From an uncultured Actinomycetes bacterium (GTDB lineage: Bacteria > Actinomycetota > Thermoleophilia > Miltoncostaeales > Miltoncostaeaceae), in assembly GCA_937871165.1 (NCBI GenBank), contig CALMXK010000197.1, forward strand, positions 1 through 44,440: a DNA stretch of 44,440 nt, written 5' to 3'. The notes beneath the pieces were generated by a model. It worked only from the letters and a program-made list of their open reading frames with translations, was not told the origin of the DNA and did no database searches. Position 1 is the first letter of the stretch. Each line of letters starts with the position of its first letter. The position numbers and the translations under genes are program-made. Shown here piece after piece: positions 27,824 through 35,462 of this stretch.

Positions 27824-28363
27824 ATCCGAGCCGCTCTTCGCGGTCGCCCTCGTGCGGCCATTTCAACCCGTGTTCTTGGCGCTGTTGTCGGCGCCGCCGT
27901 GTTCCCCGCGTTTGCCCATGCTGTCGCCGTCGATTCATTGGGTGAGACCCGCACCGCCGAGGCCGTGACCACATCCCAGGCCCTCAGCCTGCGACGCCAA
28001 GTGGTCACCGAAGCTCTTCGCCATCGAGGCACGCCGTACGTCTGGGGTGGCTCCACCCCGGCCGGTTTTGATTGTTCGGGCTTCACCGCCTACGTCTATG
28101 CCAAGTTCGGCACCCAAATGGCGCACTCAACCTACGCGCAGTACGACTCCTACCATCGGGTGGCGCGCACCGAGCTGCGCGCTGGGGACCTGGTCTTCTT
28201 CTCAGGGGTCGGGCACGTCGGCATCTACATCGGCCACGGTCGGTTCGTTCATTCGCCGCGCACGGGCAAGAGCGTCGAGGTGCAGAAGTTGAACAGTTCG
28301 TGGTATCGCCAAAGCTATGTGGGCGCCGTGCGTCCACCGCTTCCCGCCAAGGCGCTCGCCTAG
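27824..28363 (+). CDS. Secreted NlpC/P60 peptidoglycan hydrolase
   Basis: NlpC/P60 endopeptidase domain that cleaves wall peptide bonds: catalytic Cys in GFDCSGF, His in VGHVGIYIG and the following polar residue in RFVHSPR are present, after GTPYVWGG. The first ordinary start is GTG at 27899, but that leaves only the end of a signal peptide. The same frame upstream encodes a full signal sequence (basic RAALRGRPRAA, then hydrophobic VLGAVVGAAVFPAFAHA), and a perfect GGAGG (27813-27817) sits 6 bases before ATC at 27824. I therefore place the start at this rare codon. An unseen base error creating or destroying a normal start is the alternative. Only 4 bases separate its stop from that of the converging pyrophosphorylase gene. 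Confidence 0.75.
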   Translation: MRAALRGRPRAAISTRVLGAVVGAAVFPAFAHAVAVDSLGETRTAEAVTTSQALSLRRQVVTEALRHRGTPYVWGGSTPAGFDCSGFTAYVYAKFGTQMAHSTYAQYDSYHRVARTELRAGDLVFFSGVGHVGIYIGHGRFVHSPRTGKSVEVQKLNSSWYRQSYVGAVRPPLPAKALA

Positions 28364-28367
28364 CTAA

Positions 28368-29759
28368 TCAGCGCAGGACGATCGGCGTCCCCGGTTGCGG
28401 TGAGAACCCCCGGGGGAGCCGATCGCGAAGTTCGTCCGGGTCGAGCGCGTACCGTGGGTCGATTTCGAGATCGATGGTCGGGTCCCCGTCCGGCGACACC
28501 TCGATCATCACCCCGGCATGGCGCAGCCACCGTGCGTACAACCGGTTCATGTCCCTTCGAACCGTCGCCGGGGAGTCGTCCCCATCAGCGTTCTTGATCG
28601 GCGAGAACTCATCCTGTCGCAGTGATTCGACGCTGAGCGTCGCAGTCGCAAGAGGCAGGGCGTCGAACATGAACGTCTCGAACTTGATGGCGTTCGGCTC
28701 ATCCGGTTCGATCAGATTTCCGTTCTGATCGATGTACGGCACACGCTTGATTGCGCGGTGGTAGGGCAACCCGCCGGTCACCCGACGGGCGAAGGCGCAT
28801 TCGATGGCGTGTGAAGCAACCGACCCGGCCCAAAAACGCAGGCTGCCGTCGGCCTCCGTTGCCGCGGCGAGCTCCGCAGGCAGGTCGCTGTACTCAACGA
28901 GCACACTGCGATCGCCGAGCTTGGCGACCACCCCCACGCGCTCCTGCGGGTGACGCTTTCTGACGACGATGTTGGACATCTCGGAGCCGAAGGTTCGGTG
29001 ATGGCCGAGAAATTCCGCGCGCCCGACCCGTCCGATCGGGTTGTCGACGTTGTAGGTGACAAACGTGGTGATGCCGCGCGCATCCATGTCGTCGAGCACG
29101 CCGTTGCGTCCAAGGGCCGGAAACAGGCCGCCGTGGCCGTCCGGTGACAGGGCGATGGCGTCAGGCTGCTCCAGAAGGATGGCGCCGGTGGTGCGGTCGA
29201 CGGCGGGCAGCAGGCCTTGCTGGAAAATGCCAATCGATTCGGCCGGAAGGCCGAACCAGTCGTTTGCGGCAAAGAACGACCGCGTCTGCGCATCGTTTTG
29301 CGGCGAGGTCATGATGTACCAGGGCAGGGCGCATCCGTACCTGCGCCGAAGCGCGGCGATGCGGGCAGCGTGATGGGCAAACAGCGTGGTGCCGGTCACC
29401 GGGCTGAACGGGAACTCGCCCTTGGGGCCGTCGTGGCCCAACCGCGTGCCTTGGCCGCCGGCCAGGAGCACAGCTGCGATCTTCCCGTCACGAAGCAGTT
29501 GCTCACCGACCTGGCGCGCCTCGTGTTCGGAGGGCGCGTCGGGACTGGACGGAGCCGGCACCACGTCGGGTGGTGTCAGCCCTGCAAGATCCACGGGCGC
29601 GTCACCGTGTGCAACCGTCGAGATCAGGTGCGTGATCAGGCCCAGATCCAACGCCTTGATCTGGGCGATCAGTCGCGCCCTGGAATCGCCGTGCAGGCGC
29701 TCGACGGCGGCAGCCAGGTGCCCCTGGCCGGCCGCCTCCAGTCCATCAACGTCGATCAC
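28368..29759 (-). CDS. Eukaryotic-type UDP-sugar pyrophosphorylase (UDPGP family)
   Basis: 463-aa nucleotidyltransferase of the UDPGP family (UAP1/UGP2-like) rather than the bacterial GalU or GlmU type. The nucleotide loop is LLAGGQGTRLG (98-108) followed by PKGEFPF. Further motifs are SPDGHGG and YNVDNP (UTP/sugar binding). It should form UDP-GlcNAc, UDP-GalNAc or UDP-Glc from the sugar-1-phosphate; which one is not clear. GTG start overlapping the alcohol dehydrogenase stop by 4 bases (GTGA), so the two are co-transcribed. Confidence 0.88.
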   Translation of the reverse strand: MIDVDGLEAAGQGHLAAAVERLHGDSRARLIAQIKALDLGLITHLISTVAHGDAPVDLAGLTPPDVVPAPSSPDAPSEHEARQVGEQLLRDGKIAAVLLAGGQGTRLGHDGPKGEFPFSPVTGTTLFAHHAARIAALRRRYGCALPWYIMTSPQNDAQTRSFFAANDWFGLPAESIGIFQQGLLPAVDRTTGAILLEQPDAIALSPDGHGGLFPALGRNGVLDDMDARGITTFVTYNVDNPIGRVGRAEFLGHHRTFGSEMSNIVVRKRHPQERVGVVAKLGDRSVLVEYSDLPAELAAATEADGSLRFWAGSVASHAIECAFARRVTGGLPYHRAIKRVPYIDQNGNLIEPDEPNAIKFETFMFDALPLATATLSVESLRQDEFSPIKNADGDDSPATVRRDMNRLYARWLRHAGVMIEVSPDGDPTIDLEIDPRYALDPDELRDRLPRGFSPQPGTPIVLR

Positions 29760-30841
29760 GGAACGAGCGCCACCTTGATGACTCCCTCCGCCCGCTCGGC
29801 CATGAGGCGGTATCCCTCCGGCCCGTCCTCGAGCGGCAGGCGGGTCGTGAGCAGCGGGCTTGCGTTCACCTTGCCGGCCTCCGTAAGGCGCAGAAGCTCC
29901 GGAACGTAGCGGGGGCCCGGGACCAGGCCACCGGTGATGGTGATGTTGCGAAGGAACTGGTCGAACCAGTTGATCTCCGGGGTGTGGCCCATGAAGTGGT
30001 CCATTCCGAGTCCGGCGATCGTGCCGCCCGCCCGAACTGCAGCGTGTGCGGTCGCCATCGACGTCTTGCCTGAGATTGAGTCGACCACGACGTGGGCGCC
30101 CTCGCCGTTGGTGAGTTCCTTGACGCGTGCGGCGATTTCGTCGTTGTCGCGCGATGTGATCACTTCGGTCGCGCCGAGCGTGGTGGCGGTGGCGAGACGG
30201 TCTTCGTGGTGGCCCGTGCAGATCACATTTGCGCAGTCGAGTGCAGCGGCGGCATGGACCGCGGAGAGCCCCACGGCGCCGTCGCCGATGACAACGACGT
30301 TCTGGCCTGCCTTCGCACCTGCGCTGATCAGGCCATGCATTCCCGTCGACATGACATCGACAAGTGGCAGAAGCGCGAGCTCATGCTCTGGCCCGGCGAG
30401 CGCCTCCGGCATCTTGATCAGGGTGGCGTCGGCAAGTGGCACACGCACGTACTCGGACTGGCCGCCCTCGACCGAGCCACCGTGCTGCCAGGTGCGTCCC
30501 GCCCACCCAAACAGCGACCATGACGCGCATGAGGAGGCAAGCTCCTCCTGACAGTACGTGCATGTGCCGTCGAGCACGCTGCAGGACGCGAGCACTCGGT
30601 CGCCAGGGGCGAAGCGGGTGCACCCAGCTCCGACGGCTTCGACGGTTCCGATGAACTCGTGTCCGATTCGCTGGCCGGGGCTGAACCCAAACGCCTCGCC
30701 GGCATTTCGGATGTGCAGGTCTGAGCCGCAGATCGCTGCAAGCGTTACTTTGACGACGGCGTCCGTCGGTTGTTCGATAGTTGGATCATCAACGGTATCG
30801 ACGCGAATATCGCCGGTGCCGTGAAAAGTCAGAGCGCGCAT
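29756..30841 (-). CDS. Zinc-dependent alcohol dehydrogenase (MDR family)
   Basis: 361-aa medium-chain dehydrogenase/reductase. Catalytic zinc ligands Cys38 and His61-Glu62 are present, as is the NAD(P) loop VVIGDGAVGL. In the structural zinc lobe the first ligand is Asp91 rather than Cys, followed by Cys94, Cys97 and Cys105. Sequence features resemble glutathione-independent or threonine-dehydrogenase-like members. The substrate is unknown. First gene of an operon with the UDP-sugar pyrophosphorylase. Confidence 0.88.
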   Translation of the reverse strand: MRALTFHGTGDIRVDTVDDPTIEQPTDAVVKVTLAAICGSDLHIRNAGEAFGFSPGQRIGHEFIGTVEAVGAGCTRFAPGDRVLASCSVLDGTCTYCQEELASSCASWSLFGWAGRTWQHGGSVEGGQSEYVRVPLADATLIKMPEALAGPEHELALLPLVDVMSTGMHGLISAGAKAGQNVVVIGDGAVGLSAVHAAAALDCANVICTGHHEDRLATATTLGATEVITSRDNDEIAARVKELTNGEGAHVVVDSISGKTSMATAHAAVRAGGTIAGLGMDHFMGHTPEINWFDQFLRNITITGGLVPGPRYVPELLRLTEAGKVNASPLLTTRLPLEDGPEGYRLMAERAEGVIKVALVP

Positions 30842-30884
30842 GTGAGTGGCCTTGTCAGAGGTGAGTCAGGGCAGAATATCGACC

Positions 30885-30895
30885 TGTCAATGACA
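30885..30895. promoter_or_regulatory. Candidate operator upstream of the alcohol dehydrogenase
   Basis: TGTCA-A-TGACA, an 11-bp perfect inverted repeat 44 bases upstream of the ADH start, in the 67-bp gap after the chdC gene. Confidence 0.3.
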
Positions 30896-30908
30896 ATCTG
30901 CGCCTTGG

Positions 30909-31670
30909 TCAGAGGCTGAGGCCGCAGCGCCTGAAGACGTCGCCCGGCTCCATCATCATTCCGACCCAAAATGGGCCGAAGACCGCGTACGTGGCGCTTG
31001 CCTCGTCAAAGCGCATCTCATAGACGACTTGTTTGACGGCGAGAGGGTCGTCGGACAGCAATGTGACGCCCCACTCCCAGTCGTCCCAGCCGGTTGCGCC
31101 GGTGATGAGCTGCAGGATGTTCGGCTGGTGCGGCTTGCCGGAGCGGGCGTGTCCGCCCATCAGGCGGCGGCGCTCATCGAACGGCAACTCGAACCAGTTG
31201 GCTCCAACATCACGCTTTTTGGACATCGGGTAGAAGCAGATGAACTTGCGCATCGGCATCCGGGGGTGGAGCTTGTTCTCCCGGTAGACGACCATGCGCT
31301 CATGCCATGCGGCCATCTTGGCGTCGATGTCGGTTTCCCCCGCCTTTTCAAGGCGGGCGCGCTCCATCTCCTCGGTGCTGATGTATTCCGACAATTCTGT
31401 GACCGACACGAACGAGTCAAGGTGCTCCAGCGGTCCGCTGGTGAGTTCCTTGACGAGGATGTCGAGCGCGGTGAGGTTGGGTGAGACGCACATGAACCCG
31501 ATGTCGGCACGTCCACCGAGCACCGAAAATGCACGCACATAGTTCGGATCGCTCGCGCAGAAGCGGTCGATCGCAGCCATGGCGGCGGCCGCTGACTCTC
31601 CGCGGCGTGCGCGCAGAAACAGGTGGACGACACCCCAGCCTTCGGAGGGAGAGACGACGTTTTCGCTCAT
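30909..31670 (-). CDS. chdC: Coproheme decarboxylase (HemQ/ChdC)
   Basis: 253-aa chlorite-dismutase-superfamily enzyme that performs the last step of the coproporphyrin-dependent heme pathway, decarboxylating coproheme to heme b with H2O2. Family hallmarks: FYPMSKKRD with the catalytic Tyr147 and Lys151, NWFELPFDERRRLM, His174 as probable proximal ligand, WEWGVTLLSDDP and VYEMRFDEASATYAVFGPFW. This pathway is standard in actinobacteria. It supplies heme to the oxidase. ATG 6 bases after a TAGTGT -10 box. Confidence 0.95.
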   Translation of the reverse strand: MSENVVSPSEGWGVVHLFLRARRGESAAAAMAAIDRFCASDPNYVRAFSVLGGRADIGFMCVSPNLTALDILVKELTSGPLEHLDSFVSVTELSEYISTEEMERARLEKAGETDIDAKMAAWHERMVVYRENKLHPRMPMRKFICFYPMSKKRDVGANWFELPFDERRRLMGGHARSGKPHQPNILQLITGATGWDDWEWGVTLLSDDPLAVKQVVYEMRFDEASATYAVFGPFWVGMMMEPGDVFRRCGLSL

Positions 31671-31676
31671 GGACGC

Positions 31677-31682
31677 ACACTA
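31677..31682 (-). promoter_or_regulatory. -10 box of chdC (leaderless)
   Basis: TAGTGT on the minus strand, 6 bases before the ATG at 31670. Confidence 0.5.
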
Positions 31683-31768
31683 GCCGCTCGGCGGTTCGGG
31701 TCGAGCAGACGATTGACCCGTGCAAACCGCGACCTTTGGTGTCGCCTGAACGGGCTCGTATTCACCGG

Positions 31769-31810
31769 TGCGCCACTTGGCGCACCGCGGTGGGCGTGCC
31801 AAGTGGCGCA
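31769..31810. repeat. Oppositely oriented pair of palindromic repeats
   Basis: TGCGCCACTTGGCGCA (31769-31784, minus orientation) and CGTGCCAAGTGGCGCA (31795-31810, plus orientation), starts 26 bases apart, in the 163-bp gap between the sugar dehydrogenase stop and the chdC promoter. Together they can also fold into one larger hairpin. Confidence 0.88.
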
Positions 31811-31833
31811 TCGTTGAACAACCAACGCGAGTG

Positions 31834-32979
31834 CTACCCGCGAAACCGCCACACCTGGGTTGCATTGGCGATGTACAGCGTGCCATCGCCACCTTCGCCG
31901 AAGGTGCGAACGCCGTACTTGGGGATGGTCACGCCGAGGCTTGCAGTGATGTCGCGGCGGTCTCCTGGTGTCGGGCCTGCGCGCAGCGACCAGATCTTTG
32001 ATGCACAGAAGTCGCTGTACAGGTAACGCCCGTCCAGTCCCGGAATACTCGGTCCGCGATAGACGAAGCCGCCAGTGACTGAGCACCCGACGGAGTGGCT
32101 GTAGGTCGCAACGGGCCAGATCAGACGGCCCGGGCCAAGCGGTGTGGACGAGTAGCGGGTACGCCCCTCAAAACGACGCCAGCCATAGTTGACCCCACGC
32201 CCGAGGCCGGATGCGTTGAAGTTGATCTCCTCCACCGCGTTCTGTCCGACGTCGCCGATCCACAGGTCTCCGCGTGCGCGATCGAATGAGAATCGCCAGG
32301 GGTTGCGAAGCCCGATCGAGTAGATCTCTTTGGGGACTCCGGTGCGGGTGCGGTACGGGTTGGTGGCTGGGATTCGATACGGGAGCGTGCCCTGGGTTCC
32401 GTTGACGTCGATTCGCAGCATCTTGCCGAGTCGGCTGCGCATGCTCTGGGCGCGGTTTTGCGGGTCACCGCCGCTTCCCCCGTCACCCATTCCGATATAG
32501 AGAAAGCCGTCAGGTCCGAACGCGACATTGCCGCCGTTGTGGTTTGAGTACGGCTGGGCGATGCGCATCAGCCGGCGGAAGGTGGCGCGTGAAACACGGT
32601 TGGCCGAGGCTGTCGGTGCCCGGAACTCGGCGATGACGGTCGAGCCGAGCGCATTGGTGTAGTTCACGTAGAGCTTGCCGTTGATTGCGAACCTCGGGTG
32701 GAATGCGAGCCCAAGGAGCCCTTGCTCGCCACCGCTTTTCACGCGGTCTCTCAGGTCGAGATACGGCGTTGCGAGCGGGGTGGTCTGGCCGGCGGGGATT
32801 ACACGAACGATGCCGCGTTGTTCGACGACGAAGACGCGCCCGTCGCCACGTGGTGCGGTCACTGTGGTGATGTCACTGAAACCACCTGCGACGGGGGTGA
32901 GGCGTGCGCCAAGCAGCGGGGATGCGGGTGCAGCGGCACCGAACAAGGTCGCGATGATCAGGGTGCGCGGAATCTTCAT
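31834..32979 (-). CDS. PQQ-dependent aldose sugar dehydrogenase-like protein
   Basis: 381-aa six-bladed beta-propeller of the soluble aldose sugar dehydrogenase (YliI/Asd, GSDH) family, oxidising sugars to lactones outside the membrane. A signal peptide (residues 1 to about 24) precedes HPRF, NHNGGNVAFGPDG, YIGMGDGGSGGDPQNRAQ, GLRNPWRFSFDR and DVGQNAVEEIN, all family motifs around the cofactor. The ATG at 32979 is 6 bases after TAAGGT, which is either a leaderless -10 box or a close ribosome site. It lies 17 bases downstream of the membrane-protease-like gene. Confidence 0.9.
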   Translation of the reverse strand: MKIPRTLIIATLFGAAAPASPLLGARLTPVAGGFSDITTVTAPRGDGRVFVVEQRGIVRVIPAGQTTPLATPYLDLRDRVKSGGEQGLLGLAFHPRFAINGKLYVNYTNALGSTVIAEFRAPTASANRVSRATFRRLMRIAQPYSNHNGGNVAFGPDGFLYIGMGDGGSGGDPQNRAQSMRSRLGKMLRIDVNGTQGTLPYRIPATNPYRTRTGVPKEIYSIGLRNPWRFSFDRARGDLWIGDVGQNAVEEINFNASGLGRGVNYGWRRFEGRTRYSSTPLGPGRLIWPVATYSHSVGCSVTGGFVYRGPSIPGLDGRYLYSDFCASKIWSLRAGPTPGDRRDITASLGVTIPKYGVRTFGEGGDGTLYIANATQVWRFRG

Positions 32980-32985
32980 CGGACG

Positions 32986-32991
32986 ACCTTA
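32986..32991 (-). promoter_or_regulatory. Possible -10 box of the sugar dehydrogenase gene
   Basis: TAAGGT on the minus strand with a 6-base gap to the ATG. It overlaps the intergenic 17 bases and could instead be read as a Shine-Dalgarno (GGTAAGG). Confidence 0.35.
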
Positions 32992-32996
32992 CCCCC

Positions 32997-33818
32997 TTAC
33001 TTCTGGCGTATCGCGTTTGCCGGTCGGATTGCCACCTCGTGCACCGCAATGCGCTCATGGGGTGTGCGTGTCGTGGCCCACACGAGCACCGCTGCGAGGG
33101 CTGGCACCGTGCCTGGAATCTGGTCGGTGAGCCCGAGCAGCAGCGCCCAAATGAGCGCTGCGACTGCCGTCATGACGCCCGCGAACATTCGTCGGGCGCG
33201 CTCGGCAGGAAACAACATTCCCGCCAGTGCCGGAGCCAGAATGTCCAGCCAGCCGTACAGGGAGTTGCCAAGTGTCGCATCCTGAAGGGCCGGGAGCGGA
33301 TGTCCCGCCGCAACGGGGGGCTCGACGGCGTGAAGTGTGACCGTGCTCGTTGCCACGTGGCCGCGAAAGACCAAGACCGCGTCGACAATCGCCAGGACGA
33401 CAAGGCCGATGGCGATCGCGCGTTGTGGGGCGGCCGCCGCGATCAGTGTGGCGATCGACAGGCAGGCCGCACCGATGATCGCCACGGATGCGGCATCTGA
33501 GACAAGGCCGTCCATCCTCCAGGCGATGACGAAGGCGATGGGTGTGAGCACGATGGCGATGCTTGGCTGATACCCGAGCGCAGCGCTTGCAGCCATGGCG
33601 GCAAGGGGCGCGCCAAATGTCGCGATGGTTGCGAGTGCCGTAGTACTCCACCCGGATTGACGTGTCGCCGCCAGTCCAATCGCCAGGGCACCGACCGGGA
33701 GCACAACGCCGATCAGCTTGGACGCGCCAAGTTGCCATCTTCGCCGCCATCCGAGTGCGACGAGGATTCCTTGGAACACGCAAAGGACGGCAAACGTCCA
33801 TCCGTACGGGAGCGCCAC
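32997..33818 (-). CDS. Polytopic membrane protein, candidate presenilin/SPP-like aspartyl protease
   Basis: 273 aa with eight or nine hydrophobic segments and almost no soluble domain. Three spaced motifs resemble intramembrane aspartyl proteases (A22): Asp146 in AIVDAVLVFRG (compare YD-x-x-x-V), Asp192 in GWLDILAPAL (compare GxGD-x-x-x-P-x-L) and VPAL (238-241) near the last helix (compare the PAL motif). The second glycine of GxGD is replaced by Leu, and Asp146 is not preceded by Tyr, so this is a suggestion and not an identification. The alternative is an uncharacterised membrane family. GTG start; co-directional with the sugar dehydrogenase gene. Confidence 0.6.
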   Translation of the reverse strand: MALPYGWTFAVLCVFQGILVALGWRRRWQLGASKLIGVVLPVGALAIGLAATRQSGWSTTALATIATFGAPLAAMAASAALGYQPSIAIVLTPIAFVIAWRMDGLVSDAASVAIIGAACLSIATLIAAAAPQRAIAIGLVVLAIVDAVLVFRGHVATSTVTLHAVEPPVAAGHPLPALQDATLGNSLYGWLDILAPALAGMLFPAERARRMFAGVMTAVAALIWALLLGLTDQIPGTVPALAAVLVWATTRTPHERIAVHEVAIRPANAIRQK

Positions 33819-34050
33819 CGCGCCACAGGCTATTCGTTCGTCCTTCGGCGTGTTCCCAAAGTGCCCTGGCAGCTTCGGGGTGGTGTGCGATGCACTGCGC
33901 CACTTGGCGCATCCCGGCGCCGGTGGCAGTGCACGCGCTGCTCACCTCATCGCGCACCCGGGTCGGGCGTTCGCTTTTGGTGCGAAGGTGACACAACACT
34001 GGGCAATTTCGACACAGCGGCGACACAGATCGATGGTGCAGGCTGTTCAC
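33819..34050. other. Divergent 232-bp gap
   Basis: Upstream region of both the candidate protease gene (-) and the zinc/HTH gene (+). Contains a perfect repeat copy at 33896-33911 and no recognisable promoter at the leaderless distance. An ATG at 34033 could extend the + gene by 6 codons. Confidence 0.4.
33896..33911 (-). repeat. Single palindromic repeat copy
   Basis: TGCGCCACTTGGCGCA, both arms perfect, in the divergent gap. Confidence 0.85.
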
Positions 34051-34689
34051 ATGAGTCGTGTCATCCATCTGCCGGTCATGCGCGGTCGCAGCGTGAGCGG
34101 CCCTTGCGCGGTCTGTTCGGTCGCCGCAGGTCGCCCATACTTCATGACCCACGGTGTGGTCGTGGCGCTGTGCAAGGCACATCGCGAGATGAGCTACTTA
34201 CGTCGACGCTCGGGCCGGGTGTTTGGTGACCAGCTGCGCCACCACTTCATCTCCAAGTACGGCTCAGTTTCGGCTCGTCAAAACGCCGCAATCCAAACAC
34301 ATGTGGACTGCGTGTACGGCATCGATCTCACCTCTGGCCCGGGGTCGTACGCCTGGCCGACTGTTCGCCTCGAGGCTGAGCAGCGCTTTGCGAGCGGAGA
34401 GGATCCTCGTGTCGTCATCGCCCAACTTCGTCGTCGCTACAGCGGATCCCCGGCGATTGTGCCGTCAGTGCGAACGCTTCAACGATGGTTCGCACAGGGA
34501 CGGTGGCTGGTCGATCCACCGCTGTGGCGGCAGGTTCGCCGCAACGGGTCTCGCCGGCGAAATCGTCGAGTGATCGAGTATCTCGGGGGCTCACGCCTCG
34601 AAGAGGCGATCTTCCATCCGACGTTGGCCTGGGCACGGAAGTTGAATCCCGGATTCTCGATTGAGCACAGCTTCAGCATGCGGGCCTGA
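34051..34689 (+). CDS. Hypothetical zinc-site plus HTH-like protein
   Basis: 212 aa, not recognised. An N-terminal C-x2-C...C-x2-H set (Cys19, Cys22, Cys41, His44) suggests a zinc knuckle. A basic helical middle part and an HTH-like segment around 112-155 (DPRVVIAQLRRRY then VRTLQRWFAQGRW) suggest nucleic-acid binding, similar in feel to helper or terminase-small-subunit HTH modules. The C-terminus is Arg-rich. No neighbours share its function. Start ATG 34051 (or 34033). A 20-bp gap separates it from the converging MBL gene. Confidence 0.6.
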   Translation: MSRVIHLPVMRGRSVSGPCAVCSVAAGRPYFMTHGVVVALCKAHREMSYLRRRSGRVFGDQLRHHFISKYGSVSARQNAAIQTHVDCVYGIDLTSGPGSYAWPTVRLEAEQRFASGEDPRVVIAQLRRRYSGSPAIVPSVRTLQRWFAQGRWLVDPPLWRQVRRNGSRRRNRRVIEYLGGSRLEEAIFHPTLAWARKLNPGFSIEHSFSMRA

Positions 34690-34709
34690 CTGACAGCGAT
34701 TCGGTGGGG

Positions 34710-35462
34710 CTAACGCGATCGAGTCACGCGGGAACCGAAGTAGATGCCTTCTGCGCCATCGGGGAAGCGTACGAGCGCCTTATTGCCGCCGTCGTAGTCG
34801 GGCGCCCAGACCAACATCGTTGCCTCGCCCATGTCCGTCACGGTGACCGGCTCGTCTCCTTCGGCGTCGACGCCTCGCCACAGTCGAATGAAGAGGTTGT
34901 TCTCCCATTCCTCGCCGATGGTTGTCGGCTCCTTATGCCCGGGATGTACTCGCACATGGTGCGGGAGGGCCATCAGCACATCCATTGTTGAGGCTTTGAG
35001 CTGCGGGAAATTCCCGCCGGGGCGCGCGTGCCCACCCAACGTACGGCGAAAGAGCACGTCTGCGCTAAAGCAGTCCGCGTCATTCAACAAATAGGCGAAA
35101 TGGCCCTGGCAATGCCCAGGCGTGTCAAGCGCGGTGAACTGCAGATCGCCGACCGAGAGCGTGTCACGATCACCGAGGATGAGGTCGATAGAGCCATCTC
35201 CGAGCACATCGGCCGTCGCCTGGTGGCCGACAAATGGCGCATCGGGAAACAAGCTGCGGTAGCGAGCGTTCTCGAGGACGTGATCTTCATGGTGGTGGGT
35301 AAGCAAGATATGGCTGATCGTGATTCGATCCCGCTCGATCTGTGCAAGCAGCGGCTCGATCACGCCGTTGCCGTCGATCAGCACGCCCTTCCCACCCGGC
35401 CCTTCGGCGACCAGGTAGGTGTTGGCGAGCCACTTTTCATCTTCAACGCGCTCGATGATCAT
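34710..35462 (-). CDS. MBL-fold metallo-hydrolase
   Basis: 250-aa metallo-beta-lactamase-fold hydrolase of the glyoxalase II-like group. The metal motif is THHHEDH, followed by DTPGHCQGHFAY and HPGHKEPTT, and an Asp in CFSADVLF. Its ATG overlaps the stop of the class III ADH gene by 4 bases. In mycobacteria an MBL hydrolase also follows the S-(hydroxymethyl)mycothiol/S-nitrosomycothiol dehydrogenase gene, so it probably hydrolyses the S-formyl-thiol product (inference). Confidence 0.85.
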   Translation of the reverse strand: MIIERVEDEKWLANTYLVAEGPGGKGVLIDGNGVIEPLLAQIERDRITISHILLTHHHEDHVLENARYRSLFPDAPFVGHQATADVLGDGSIDLILGDRDTLSVGDLQFTALDTPGHCQGHFAYLLNDADCFSADVLFRRTLGGHARPGGNFPQLKASTMDVLMALPHHVRVHPGHKEPTTIGEEWENNLFIRLWRGVDAEGDEPVTVTDMGEATMLVWAPDYDGGNKALVRFPDGAEGIYFGSRVTRSR

